Of a DNA stretch of 18,900 bases, positions 5,494 to 13,203 are shown in pieces. Both the position numbers and the translations under genes were made by a program. The first letter of the stretch is position 1. The number at the start of each line of letters is the position of its first letter. Source of the stretch: Thermoleophilia bacterium (GTDB taxonomy: Bacteria > Actinomycetota > Thermoleophilia > Gaiellales > Gaiellaceae); assembly GCA_025934335.1 (NCBI GenBank), contig JAICYG010000040.1, forward strand, positions 1-18,900. The letters are read 5' to 3'. The notes under the pieces were generated by a model. The model was not told the origin of the DNA. It made no database searches and saw only the letters and a program-made list of their open reading frames with translations.

Positions 5494-7809
5494 CTACTTC
5501 TTCACCTGCAGCGTGGCGGTCGCCGATGCGGGCGGCGGTGGCGTTCCCGCCGTGATCTGGGCCGTGATGGTGGCGGTCGGTGGGTTCTTTCCCGCCACCT
5601 TGAGTTGGGCGCTCTGAGTCGATCCCTGGGTGATGTCAACGGAGGTCGTCACGGTTGCATTGCTCGTATTCGAGCTGGTCAACCCGATCGTCAACCCCGA
5701 CGTCGCGTTGGCCGGGTTGCCCCACGTGTCGAGCAGACCGACGTTCGCGGTCAAGGAACCGTTGTTGCCGATGCTGATCGGCTGCGGCTTGCACGTCGAC
5801 CCGCCGGGGCTGCAGTTGACGAACGTCAAGCTCTGCGGAGTGGCGCCCTTGACGGTGAACGGCAGCGAGCTTCCCTTGATTGCGGCCGTCTCCGTCGCGG
5901 TGAGCGTGGTGCTCGCGGCGTTGTAGAGCGTGATGCCGACGATCGGGCCGCCGACGCCTGAGCTAAACGACAGGCTGTTCGTCGCCGGGTAGTCGGGGGC
6001 CTTCCCGTTCGGCGCGTTCGCCGGGCCACTGAGGGTGATCGTGTGCGTCCCGCTGTACGCCGTGGGATTGCCGTTCTGGTCGATGGCAGTCAACGTCACG
6101 TTGAACGGCGTTCCGGCCACCTGCGATCCGACCGTCGTCGTGTCGACGGCGGAGGTGACCGCGAATCCGGCAATCGAAGCGGCGCCGACGGTGATGCTGG
6201 CGCTCGAGCCCGTGACCTGCCCCTCCGTCACGGTGATGCTCGTCGTCTCGGCCCTGACGAGCGTGACCGGAACCGTCGCTCCGCCGTTCGTGAAGACGAC
6301 AGACGGCTGGTACGTCGGCGGCGTACCGCTCGACGAGTTCGACGGCCCGGTATAGCTCAGCGTCTTCGTGCCGGTGTACGCGGCATCCGGGCACGTGCCG
6401 GTCGGCGTGCAGGCCGTGATCTGGACGTTGAAGGCGGTTCCCGCGGTCGGCGTCGTCGTGGCCGGCACCACCTGGAAGGTGTCCGGTGGCACCGTCACGT
6501 CGATGTGCGCGATCGAGGTCGAGCCGTTACAGAGGCTGCTGGCCACGTTGTTGGTGCTGTCGGACGGGAACGTGGCATACCACCAGTAGCGCCCCGTCGT
6601 GCTCGGCGTGAACCCGGTCGCCGAGGGGCTGTACGACCCGTTTCCGTCCGCCTTCACCTGGCCCGCCGATTGCCAACCGGCGCCTCCGCACGAGGAGGGT
6701 GCGGTGTTCGTCGGCCCGGAGATCATAATGGAGACGTTGTTCGGCGTGTACCCCGAGCTACCGGCGAGGGTGGCCGTGATCGACGAGCCGGGAATCTCCT
6801 TGTTGACCACGGCGCTCGCGCTGCTCGAGAGAGTCAACGTCGGCGTCCACTTCGTCGTCTTCACGCTGGTCGAGGCCATCGTCGCGCCGCAGACGGCGCT
6901 CGCCTTCTTGTTCGCGGAATCGCCGGTGTACGTCGCGTACCAGTAGTAGGTGCCCGTCGAGCTGAACTTGAAGGCGGCTCCCGCGGCGGGACTCGGGTGG
7001 TAGGTGCCGTCGCCGCTCACGTTGACGCTGTCGAAGGGCTGCCAGGCGGCGCCGCTGCACGGCGGCGAAGGGGTCGACGGCGGCGACATGACGTAGAAAT
7101 CGATGCTCCCCGTTTCGCCGGCACCGCCGGACAGCGTCGCCGAGATGGCGTTGACATCCGGGTTCGTGTTCTGGATCGCCGCGCGCTGGGTGTTGAAGGC
7201 CATGGTGACGATCGCCTTGCCGTTCACGTTCGCGATGTTGATCGGGGAGAAGGTCGACGCGCTACGCGCGAGGATCGGGTACGTCGCGATCTGCGCGTTC
7301 CGCACGACCACGTACACCTGAAGCACGATGTCGCTGGAGCCGCCGTTCGGCGTGTCGGTATGGATGAACGTGTCGATCCGGTACTTGCGGTTGTCGGGCG
7401 TCGGGGTCGCGGTGCCCGGGCCGACGAACTGGATCGGCATGCACTCCGGCTCCGTGGGGCAGGCGGTCAGGTTCATCCCGGCCGTGAGGTTCGTGACCTC
7501 GCCCGTCGTGGACATGTTCGGGTCGGTCTTGTAGGCGTTCGCGTACACGACGTCGCTCGTCGCCGCCTGGAGAGCCGTGGAATCGAGCCGAATGTCGGGG
7601 AACGAGAGGTTCCGGTAGAGCTCGATCTGCTTTTCCGCCAGCGTGAGGGCGGTGCCCTTCTGGCCCGAGCGCTGCAACGAGAGCGCGCTCGAGGTGAGAA
7701 CCGTCAGGAGCGACCCGATCCCGATCGCGAGGACGGTCAGCGCGACGATCAGCTCGATGAGCCCCTGCCCGTCCTCACGGACGCCGGATCTTCCGAGTCG
7801 CTTCGACAT
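5494..7809 (-). CDS. Giant minor pilin: prepilin N-terminus fused to Ig-like repeats
   Basis: A 771-aa secreted pilus protein. The leader ends at Gly14, followed by QGLIELIVALTVLAIG with Glu19 at +5, so it is a PilD substrate of the PilV type. Residues about 40-215 form a pilin-like domain. Two tandem Ig-like repeats follow (about 219-318 and 342-436), sharing a DGxYxPS...STGxYxWYAT...DSxN pattern and one Cys pair each (C251/C307 and C374/C427). Two further repeats (about 444-545 and 546-654) share AGTxFNV and AYxGTxTxxxxGPxN, and a third related segment runs to the C-terminus. It is several times longer than a normal PilV, pointing to a tip adhesin or exposed fibre domain. It lies 24 bases after the PilX-like gene and is probably cotranscribed. 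The ATG at 7809 gives the leader; the Shine-Dalgarno sequence is weak. Confidence 0.85.
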   Translation of the reverse strand: MSKRLGRSGVREDGQGLIELIVALTVLAIGIGSLLTVLTSSALSLQRSGQKGTALTLAEKQIELYRNLSFPDIRLDSTALQAATSDVVYANAYKTDPNMSTTGEVTNLTAGMNLTACPTEPECMPIQFVGPGTATPTPDNRKYRIDTFIHTDTPNGGSSDIVLQVYVVVRNAQIATYPILARSASTFSPINIANVNGKAIVTMAFNTQRAAIQNTNPDVNAISATLSGGAGETGSIDFYVMSPPSTPSPPCSGAAWQPFDSVNVSGDGTYHPSPAAGAAFKFSSTGTYYWYATYTGDSANKKASAVCGATMASTSVKTTKWTPTLTLSSSASAVVNKEIPGSSITATLAGSSGYTPNNVSIMISGPTNTAPSSCGGAGWQSAGQVKADGNGSYSPSATGFTPSTTGRYWWYATFPSDSTNNVASSLCNGSTSIAHIDVTVPPDTFQVVPATTTPTAGTAFNVQITACTPTGTCPDAAYTGTKTLSYTGPSNSSSGTPPTYQPSVVFTNGGATVPVTLVRAETTSITVTEGQVTGSSASITVGAASIAGFAVTSAVDTTTVGSQVAGTPFNVTLTAIDQNGNPTAYSGTHTITLSGPANAPNGKAPDYPATNSLSFSSGVGGPIVGITLYNAASTTLTATETAAIKGSSLPFTVKGATPQSLTFVNCSPGGSTCKPQPISIGNNGSLTANVGLLDTWGNPANATSGLTIGLTSSNTSNATVTTSVDITQGSTQSAQLKVAGKNPPTATITAQITAGTPPPPASATATLQVKK

Positions 7810-7833
7810 CGAGTCAGGGACCGCGCCGGGCCC

Positions 7834-9360
7834 TTACTGGATCTGCTTCCAGGAGCCGGGCTGCACCACCCAGGTCGCCTGGGTGGTGATCGAGGACGGA
7901 AAGCTCGTCGGCGGCGCGACCGGGACGATGCTGCCGCCGTTACCGCCGATCGTCGCCGTGTCGGCCATCACCGGCCCCATCACCGTCGTGCCGCCGGTGT
8001 TTGCGTAGCCCTGGTTGACGAGGAGCATGATGTCGAGCTCACCGTTGCCGGTCCGGTCGAATGCGGGCTGCTTCGTGATGTTCTTCGGGTTGACGACGAC
8101 CATTCCGAGGATGCCCTGGTTCGGGTCCCAGGTGGTCGGGCAGCCGGAGCCGCTCGCGACGGGGCTCCCGGCAGGGCCGCACACGGTGATGTTCGACGAG
8201 CCGCTGACGGTTCCGTTGATGAAGATGGTGCCCCCGTTCGCGCCGGTGACGACGTTGTCCTTCACGTACGTGCCGCTGTTCGAGAGATCGACGTCGCCGT
8301 CGATCCAGACGGTGCCGCTGATCGAGAGCTGTTTCGTCGCGCTGTTCCAGGCGAGGTGGCCGACGACGTCGCCGTTGTCGTCGTAGACGGTGCAGTCGAA
8401 GTTGCCGCCGCTCGGCATCAGCGTCGTCGTGGGCGTCGTGCCGTCCTGAACCGAATTGCTGTCGAACGTGAACGAACCGCCCGAGCAGGTCGGCGTGCTC
8501 CAGTTGCCCGACTGGTACGTCTGCGTCGGATTGATGCTCGGCAGCGAGAACGACGACGGGTCGACGGACGGCGGGTTGTCGGAGTAGACGTTGCTGCTGG
8601 CGGAGTCGCTGCAGATCTCGGGCGATCCCTGGTTGGTGCAACCGCCGACGATGTCGGCTGACGCGTACGGCAGCGCCGAGGTCCCGATGCTCGCATTGTT
8701 CTTGCCCATGTAGACGCCGCCGATGTAGATCGAGCCGGTGTGCGCGGCCGGCGGGTTGAGGCTGACATCGCCCGATGGGCAGAAGTCGCCGCTGATCCAG
8801 ACGTCCTTGATCGTCATGGGCGCCGTGCCGTGCGTGTCGACACACGCAGAGCCCTGGTTGTCGACGACGAGCCCGTAGTGAGAGAGCGCGTCGAGCGGCG
8901 TGGTCGCATTCTTCCAGTAGGTGGTCTCCTGGATCGTGCGCGTGATCTTCCCGTTCGGCGAGGTGGCCGTCCCCGTGATCACCCAGCAATTCGACGGGCT
9001 GCCGAGGTGCGTGCATTCGGTGTCGGCCTTGGCGTACTTCGTCATCGAGTACGTGCCGTCCGCACCGTCGAGGGAGAAGTTGTACGGCCCGAGGATGGTG
9101 CCTGCTCCCTGGAAGTCCTTGTCGTCGGCGTTCTCGAGCACCGAAAGCGCGTTGTTCACGCCCGCCTCGGCGACGTGGAATGCGCGCGCGCTCTCGCGGT
9201 CACGGCTGAACTGCGCCTCGTTTCCCGTCGTGAACGAGATGAGCGCGCCGATCGAGATCGTCAGCGCGGACATGACGATCAGGGCCAATACCAACGATTG
9301 GCCGGACTCGGAACGGACGAGTTGTCGAAACATGCGCTCCTGGGGCCGCAGGCCGAACAT
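7834..9360 (-). CDS. PilX-like pilus assembly protein with a large beta-rich domain
   Basis: A 508-aa protein with a charged leader, then SGQSLVLALIVMSALTISIGALISF (about residues 19-43), a PilX-type N-terminal helix. A Gly precedes the helix, but there is no clear Glu at +5. The typical SARAFHVAEAGVNNAL segment follows the helix. The rest is Gly/Ser/Thr/Asn-rich with several Cys and repeated strand-like GxIYIxG / GTVWIDG / GTIFING segments, suggesting a beta-helix or beta-sandwich exposed on the surface. The ATG at 9360 has GGGAG 8 bases upstream; an internal ATG at 9333 is possible. It precedes the giant minor pilin and diverges from the PilW-like gene, so the three probably form a minor-pilin complex that primes assembly or sits at the tip. 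The family assignment rests on the N-terminus and context. Confidence 0.8.
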   Translation of the reverse strand: MFGLRPQERMFRQLVRSESGQSLVLALIVMSALTISIGALISFTTGNEAQFSRDRESARAFHVAEAGVNNALSVLENADDKDFQGAGTILGPYNFSLDGADGTYSMTKYAKADTECTHLGSPSNCWVITGTATSPNGKITRTIQETTYWKNATTPLDALSHYGLVVDNQGSACVDTHGTAPMTIKDVWISGDFCPSGDVSLNPPAAHTGSIYIGGVYMGKNNASIGTSALPYASADIVGGCTNQGSPEICSDSASSNVYSDNPPSVDPSSFSLPSINPTQTYQSGNWSTPTCSGGSFTFDSNSVQDGTTPTTTLMPSGGNFDCTVYDDNGDVVGHLAWNSATKQLSISGTVWIDGDVDLSNSGTYVKDNVVTGANGGTIFINGTVSGSSNITVCGPAGSPVASGSGCPTTWDPNQGILGMVVVNPKNITKQPAFDRTGNGELDIMLLVNQGYANTGGTTVMGPVMADTATIGGNGGSIVPVAPPTSFPSSITTQATWVVQPGSWKQIQ

Positions 9361-9402
9361 ACGTGTGTCTCCCTCGAGAGGACTGGTGCAGTGTCCGTCG
9401 CA

Positions 9403-9430
9403 CTATTAGGGAGCGAAACCGCCGAATCCT
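9403..9430 (-). promoter_or_regulatory. Putative promoter region of the PilX-like gene
   Basis: On the minus strand TAATAG (9408-9403) could be a -10 element for the gene starting at 9360. Upstream is AGGATTCGGCGGTTTCG (9430-9414), nearly identical to AGGAATCGGCAGGTATCG upstream of the pilin, and immediately beyond it is the palindrome 9431-9444. With a start site near 9396 the palindrome would be centred around -41, a common activator position. No TTGACA-like -35 element is present. Confidence 0.35.
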
Positions 9431-9444
9431 CCCCCGAACGGGGG
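9431..9444. promoter_or_regulatory. CCCCC-GAAC-GGGGG palindrome between PilX-like and PilW-like genes
   Basis: The cleanest copy of the palindrome family, with CCCCCG and CGGGGG arms around AA. It lies in the divergent region, 70 bases from the PilX-like start and 37 bases from the PilW-like start, so one bound protein could control both directions. On the plus side CCCGAACTGATCCTC (9460-9474) follows after 15 bases. Confidence 0.5.
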
Positions 9445-9481
9445 TTGAACCTTCGTGTTCCCGAACTGATCCTCCGTGACG

Positions 9482-10135
9482 ATGGTCCCTGTGACACCGC
9501 GCCGAAACCGGCTCCGGCTCATCGCCGGTCAGGCCGGGTACACGCTGATCGAGACGCTGGTCGTGATGACGCTGCTCGTGATCGTGATCGGCGCGGTCGC
9601 CGACGGATTCACGAACGCGAGCAAGACGCAGACCGACCAGACGGCGCGCGCCGACGACCAGGAGGCGGCGAGGCAGGCCCTCGACCGCATGCGCCGCGAC
9701 GTCCATTGCGCAAGCGCCGCGATCGCACAGCAGACCGACCCGCTCAATGCGAACGCGGGCTGGACACTCAACCTGACCGTCAACCCGGATCAGTGCCTCG
9801 CCGTCACCGCGGGCGACATCCTGGGCAACGGCACGAGCGACGGAGTGCAGTGGTGCACCGTGCCGGTTGGAGGCGCGGCCAACCACTACATCCTCTACCG
9901 AACGATCGTGAAGAAGTGCGACGCGAGCGACGCGGTGTTCCAGGTCGACCACCTGACGCGCGGCGACGTGTGGGCGCCGAAGGTGGTGTGCTCGCCCGCA
10001 CACCTCGAGGCGGTGCCCGTCGACATGGCGGTGAACCGCGACATCGCGTCGCGACCCGACCGCACGTACGAGCTGAAGGACACGATCGCGCTCCGGAACG
10101 ACACGGCCGAGACGGGCGCGCAGGCCGGCTGCTGA
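9482..10135 (+). CDS. PilW-like minor prepilin
   Basis: A 217-aa prepilin. The basic leader ends at Gly19, followed by YTLIETLVVMTLLVIVIGAV with Glu24 at +5, so it should be cut by PilD. The segment QEAARQALDRMRRDVHCA after the helix is typical of PilW/GspJ-type minor pilins. The C-terminal domain has several Cys residues (DVHCA, DQCLA, QWCTV, KKCDA, VVCSP and the final Cys) that may form disulfides. Possible starts are GTG 9476, ATG 9482 or GTG 9491; none has a good Shine-Dalgarno sequence, so a leaderless message is possible. It is divergent from the PilX-like gene and shares its regulatory region. It probably belongs to the minor-pilin complex with the two large proteins at 5494-9360. Confidence 0.85.
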   Translation: MVPVTPRRNRLRLIAGQAGYTLIETLVVMTLLVIVIGAVADGFTNASKTQTDQTARADDQEAARQALDRMRRDVHCASAAIAQQTDPLNANAGWTLNLTVNPDQCLAVTAGDILGNGTSDGVQWCTVPVGGAANHYILYRTIVKKCDASDAVFQVDHLTRGDVWAPKVVCSPAHLEAVPVDMAVNRDIASRPDRTYELKDTIALRNDTAETGAQAGC

Positions 10136-10189
10136 GCGCACCCGCGCGTCCGCTCAAGCAATGCCGTCGGGATGCCGACGTAGCCTGAT

Positions 10190-12202
10190 GTGATCGTCGC
10201 CGCGCCTGTTGCCCGGACGCGCGCACTCGTCGCGCGCCGCGAGGCGACCGTCTGGGTCGTCCTCGGGTCTCTCGTCCTCGCGTCTGCGATCGCACGCATT
10301 GTCGTCGCCCAGTGGCACACGGGCCCGCGTTATTTCGCGGACGAGTACATCTACGCGGCATTGAGCAACTCGCTCGCGCACGGCCACCTGACGGTGCGAG
10401 GGGAGCCGGCCCGCTTCTATGCCATTCTGCAGCCGCTTCTGGCCGCGCCCCTCTGGCAGCTTTTCCCGGTCGAGGTCGCCTACCGCCTCGTCCAGGCCCT
10501 CAACGCGGTTGCCGCATCGCTCGTGGTGGTCCCGGTGTGGCTGCTCGGCCGGAGACTCGGGATCGGCCGCGGGCCGTGCTTCCTCGTCTGCGCCTACTCG
10601 CTCGTGGTGCCGATGCTCGCGATGATCCCGGTGACGATCTCCGACTTCGTCGCCTACCCGCTCGTGATCGGCGGTGTCGCGGCGGCCGTTCGCTCTCTCG
10701 AGGAGCCGACCCGGAAGCGACAGCTCGTCTTCCTCGCCCTCGCAGTTCTCGCGACGCTCGCCCGCATCCAGTACTTCGTCCTCGTGCCGGCCTACCTCGC
10801 CGGCGCGCTGGCGCTCGACCGGCGAACGGCACCTCGCCGCCACCCGTTTGTGTTCGCCGCGTTGCTCCCGGCCCTCGCCGGGGCGGTGCTGGCCGTGACC
10901 GGGTACTACGCGGTCGGGACGGGGTCGTTCAGGGGGGCGATGATCACCTGGCTCCCGCTCGACGGCTTCATCCTGTCGACGATCGCAGGCGCGATGCTGG
11001 TGCCGGGGGCCGTCGCGGCGATCGTTCGACCGGCAAACCGTACTCAGGCTGCGTTCAGCTGGGTGACGACCGTGATGGTCGTGCTGACGTTCGTCCAGGC
11101 AAACGTGCCCGGCGCCCAGGAGGGTCGCTTCAAGGAGCGGTACGTCTTTGCGCTGCTGCCACTCGTCGCGCTCGGATTTGCGGCGTACGTGCGGAACGGC
11201 CGTCCGCACCGCTGGACCGTCCTCCTCGTCTCCGCAGCCGTGATCGGCGCGGCGGCCCAGCTTCCGTTCTCCGCCTATACCGCGTTCGCGCCCCGCTACG
11301 ACTCGCAGGGGCTCACGGCGGCCTGGCTCCTCCAGCAACACCTCGGCGCGTCGGGAGCATCGGCCGTGATCGCGGTGTTCACGTCGCTCGCGGCGATCCT
11401 CGCGATCGCCATCTCGCTCAGACGGCGGCTCGCGGCGATCGCGCTTCCGATTGCCATCCTCTGGGCCGTCGCTGCGACGGCGGCGGCTTCCTACGTCGAC
11501 GCGCACGACAATTACCGGCCTTCCGATCCGCCCGCGTGGGTAGACGCCGCCGCGGCCGGCGCCTCCGTGACCGCGATCGCCACTCCGTCATCCGATCGCC
11601 TGGCGCTGATCAAGCAGCTCTACTGGAACCGGTCAATCGACCGCGAGCTCCTACTCGACTCGGCGGTGCCGACTGACGTGTACGCGACGAAGCAGGTGAA
11701 GCTCGGGGCGGACGGAGTGCTCGCCGGGGTGCGAGGCTACTTCCTGTTCGACGCGAACGGCACGCAGGCGACGTTCGCCGGCGCGCGGCTCGTCGCACAC
11801 AGCGGCTCGTACGACCTGTTTTACGCGCCGTCGCGTCCTCGCTTCCAGCTGCTCGTGGAGAACCGAACGCCCGACGGGTGGCTCGGCCAGGTGGGGCGGC
11901 TTCGCGCGTGGTCGGACGCGCCGCGACCCCGCGTTCGGTTCACGTTGTCGCTCCCCGCGGATGCGCCCGGCGCGGTTCGCGTCTGGCTCGGTCTCCGGCG
12001 GTTCAAGGTCTCCCCCGGCGACCGCATCCCGATCGCGTGCGCATCGAGCCGGTGGCCGGTGAAGGTGATCTTCGCGTCGGCGCAGGGGCGGATGACGGGG
12101 CTCACGGCACCCATGACGACCGCGCGCCTCACCGACGCGAGGATCGCGTCGGGGGGACCGCGCGTTCGCGGTGGCACGCGGTGCTCGGCCGTGCCGTCGT
12201 AG
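10190..12202 (+). CDS. Multi-pass membrane glycosyltransferase (GT-C fold, ArnT/PMT-like)
   Basis: A 670-aa membrane protein. The first about 430 residues are mostly hydrophobic segments, estimated at ten or more helices. An acidic motif ADEYIYAAL (Asp51-Glu52) follows the first helix, where GT-C enzymes carry the catalytic or metal-binding acid. The last 230 residues look extracytoplasmic and beta-rich. GT-C enzymes transfer sugars from polyprenyl-phosphate donors to proteins, lipids or glycans on the outer face of the membrane. The downstream GT2 enzyme could make the donor. The start is a GTG at 10190 without a strong ribosome site. It begins 54 bases after the PilW-like gene on the same strand, so linkage to pilus glycosylation is possible but unproven. 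The exact family is uncertain. Confidence 0.75.
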   Translation: MIVAAPVARTRALVARREATVWVVLGSLVLASAIARIVVAQWHTGPRYFADEYIYAALSNSLAHGHLTVRGEPARFYAILQPLLAAPLWQLFPVEVAYRLVQALNAVAASLVVVPVWLLGRRLGIGRGPCFLVCAYSLVVPMLAMIPVTISDFVAYPLVIGGVAAAVRSLEEPTRKRQLVFLALAVLATLARIQYFVLVPAYLAGALALDRRTAPRRHPFVFAALLPALAGAVLAVTGYYAVGTGSFRGAMITWLPLDGFILSTIAGAMLVPGAVAAIVRPANRTQAAFSWVTTVMVVLTFVQANVPGAQEGRFKERYVFALLPLVALGFAAYVRNGRPHRWTVLLVSAAVIGAAAQLPFSAYTAFAPRYDSQGLTAAWLLQQHLGASGASAVIAVFTSLAAILAIAISLRRRLAAIALPIAILWAVAATAAASYVDAHDNYRPSDPPAWVDAAAAGASVTAIATPSSDRLALIKQLYWNRSIDRELLLDSAVPTDVYATKQVKLGADGVLAGVRGYFLFDANGTQATFAGARLVAHSGSYDLFYAPSRPRFQLLVENRTPDGWLGQVGRLRAWSDAPRPRVRFTLSLPADAPGAVRVWLGLRRFKVSPGDRIPIACASSRWPVKVIFASAQGRMTGLTAPMTTARLTDARIASGGPRVRGGTRCSAVPS

Positions 12203-12255
12203 GCCCGACGCGATGCGGCGCAAGGACATGAGCGGTTCGATCCGAACGTGACGGC

Positions 12256-13203
12256 GTGTTCGAGGGCAAGCACATCGCCGTTGTGATCCCGGCCTACAAC
12301 GAGGAGCACCTCCTCGAAACCACCCTCGAGGGAATCCCCGCGCTCGCGGACCGCGTGTACGTCGTCGACGACGCGTCGCGCGACGGAACGGTCGGGCGCG
12401 CCCATTCGGCCGCAGCGAGGGATCGGCGCATCACCGTGATCGCCCATGAGCGAAACGGCGGCGCCGGCGCTGCAGTCGTCACGGGCTACAAGCGCGCGCT
12501 CGCCGACGGCGCCGAGGTCGTCTGCGTCATGAACGCCGACAACCAGATGGATCCGGCCGAGCTGCAGGCGCTCATCGGGCCCGTCGTGCGTGACGAGGTC
12601 GACTACACGAAGGCGAATCGGCTCTTCACCGGCGAGGCGTGGAACCTGATTCCGCACTACCGCTACCTCGGAAACGCGTTCCTGTCGCTCGTCACGAAGA
12701 TCGCGTCCGGCTACTGGCACATCGCCGACTCACAGGCCGGCTACACGGCGATCAACCGGCGCATGCTCGAGCTCGTCGACCTGGACAACATCTATCCGCG
12801 CTACGGGTACCCGAACGACATGCTCGTCCACCTGAACGTCTGGTCGGCACGTGTACGCGACGTACCATCGCGGCCGATCTACGGCGTCGGCGAAAAGTCC
12901 GGGATCAGGCTCCGCTCGGTCGTGCCCCGCATCTCCTGGCTGCTGATGAAGGGGTTCTTCTGGCGTCTCGGGCACAGGTACGTGATCCGCGACTTCCATC
13001 CACTCGTCTTCTTCTATACGGCCGGCTTCTTCAGTTTCCTGATCGGGCTCGGGCTCGGCAGCTACGCGATCAGCGCGCACTACGCGGGCAATCCGCCGAC
13101 GCCCGGCACGGCGATCCTCGTGGCGCTCATGCTCACGTTCTCCGTCCTGTTCACGCTGTTCGCGATGTGGTTCGACATGGAGACGAACAAGGACTTGCGT
13201 TGA
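12256..13203 (+). CDS. GT2 family glycosyltransferase with two C-terminal membrane helices
   Basis: A 315-aa enzyme of the dolichol-phosphate-mannose-synthase/polyprenyl-phosphate glycosyltransferase type. The GT-A domain shows VVIPAYNEE (about 9-17), VVDDASRDGT for nucleotide-sugar binding and the metal-site region MNADNQMDP. The acceptor-side segment SQAGYTAINRRML follows. Two hydrophobic helices (about 253-275 and 287-308) anchor the C-terminus. Such proteins move a sugar from a nucleotide donor to a polyprenyl phosphate on the cytoplasmic face. The start is GTG 12256. Its stop overlaps the TTG start of the next glycosyltransferase, so the two are translationally coupled. The likely partner is the upstream GT-C protein, which would use the lipid-linked sugar. 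Confidence 0.88.
   Translation: MFEGKHIAVVIPAYNEEHLLETTLEGIPALADRVYVVDDASRDGTVGRAHSAAARDRRITVIAHERNGGAGAAVVTGYKRALADGAEVVCVMNADNQMDPAELQALIGPVVRDEVDYTKANRLFTGEAWNLIPHYRYLGNAFLSLVTKIASGYWHIADSQAGYTAINRRMLELVDLDNIYPRYGYPNDMLVHLNVWSARVRDVPSRPIYGVGEKSGIRLRSVVPRISWLLMKGFFWRLGHRYVIRDFHPLVFFYTAGFFSFLIGLGLGSYAISAHYAGNPPTPGTAILVALMLTFSVLFTLFAMWFDMETNKDLR

Noticed and set aside
6043..8661. An 872-codon open frame on the plus strand opposite the giant pilin and PilX-like genes
   Set aside because: Its product is Arg/Gly/Asp-rich low-complexity sequence with no domains. It is the antisense shadow of two well-supported genes, as is common in very GC-rich DNA.
10154..11506. A 450-codon minus-strand frame opposite the GT-C-like gene
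   Set aside because: Arg/Glu/His-rich shadow; the plus frame gives a coherent multi-helix membrane protein.
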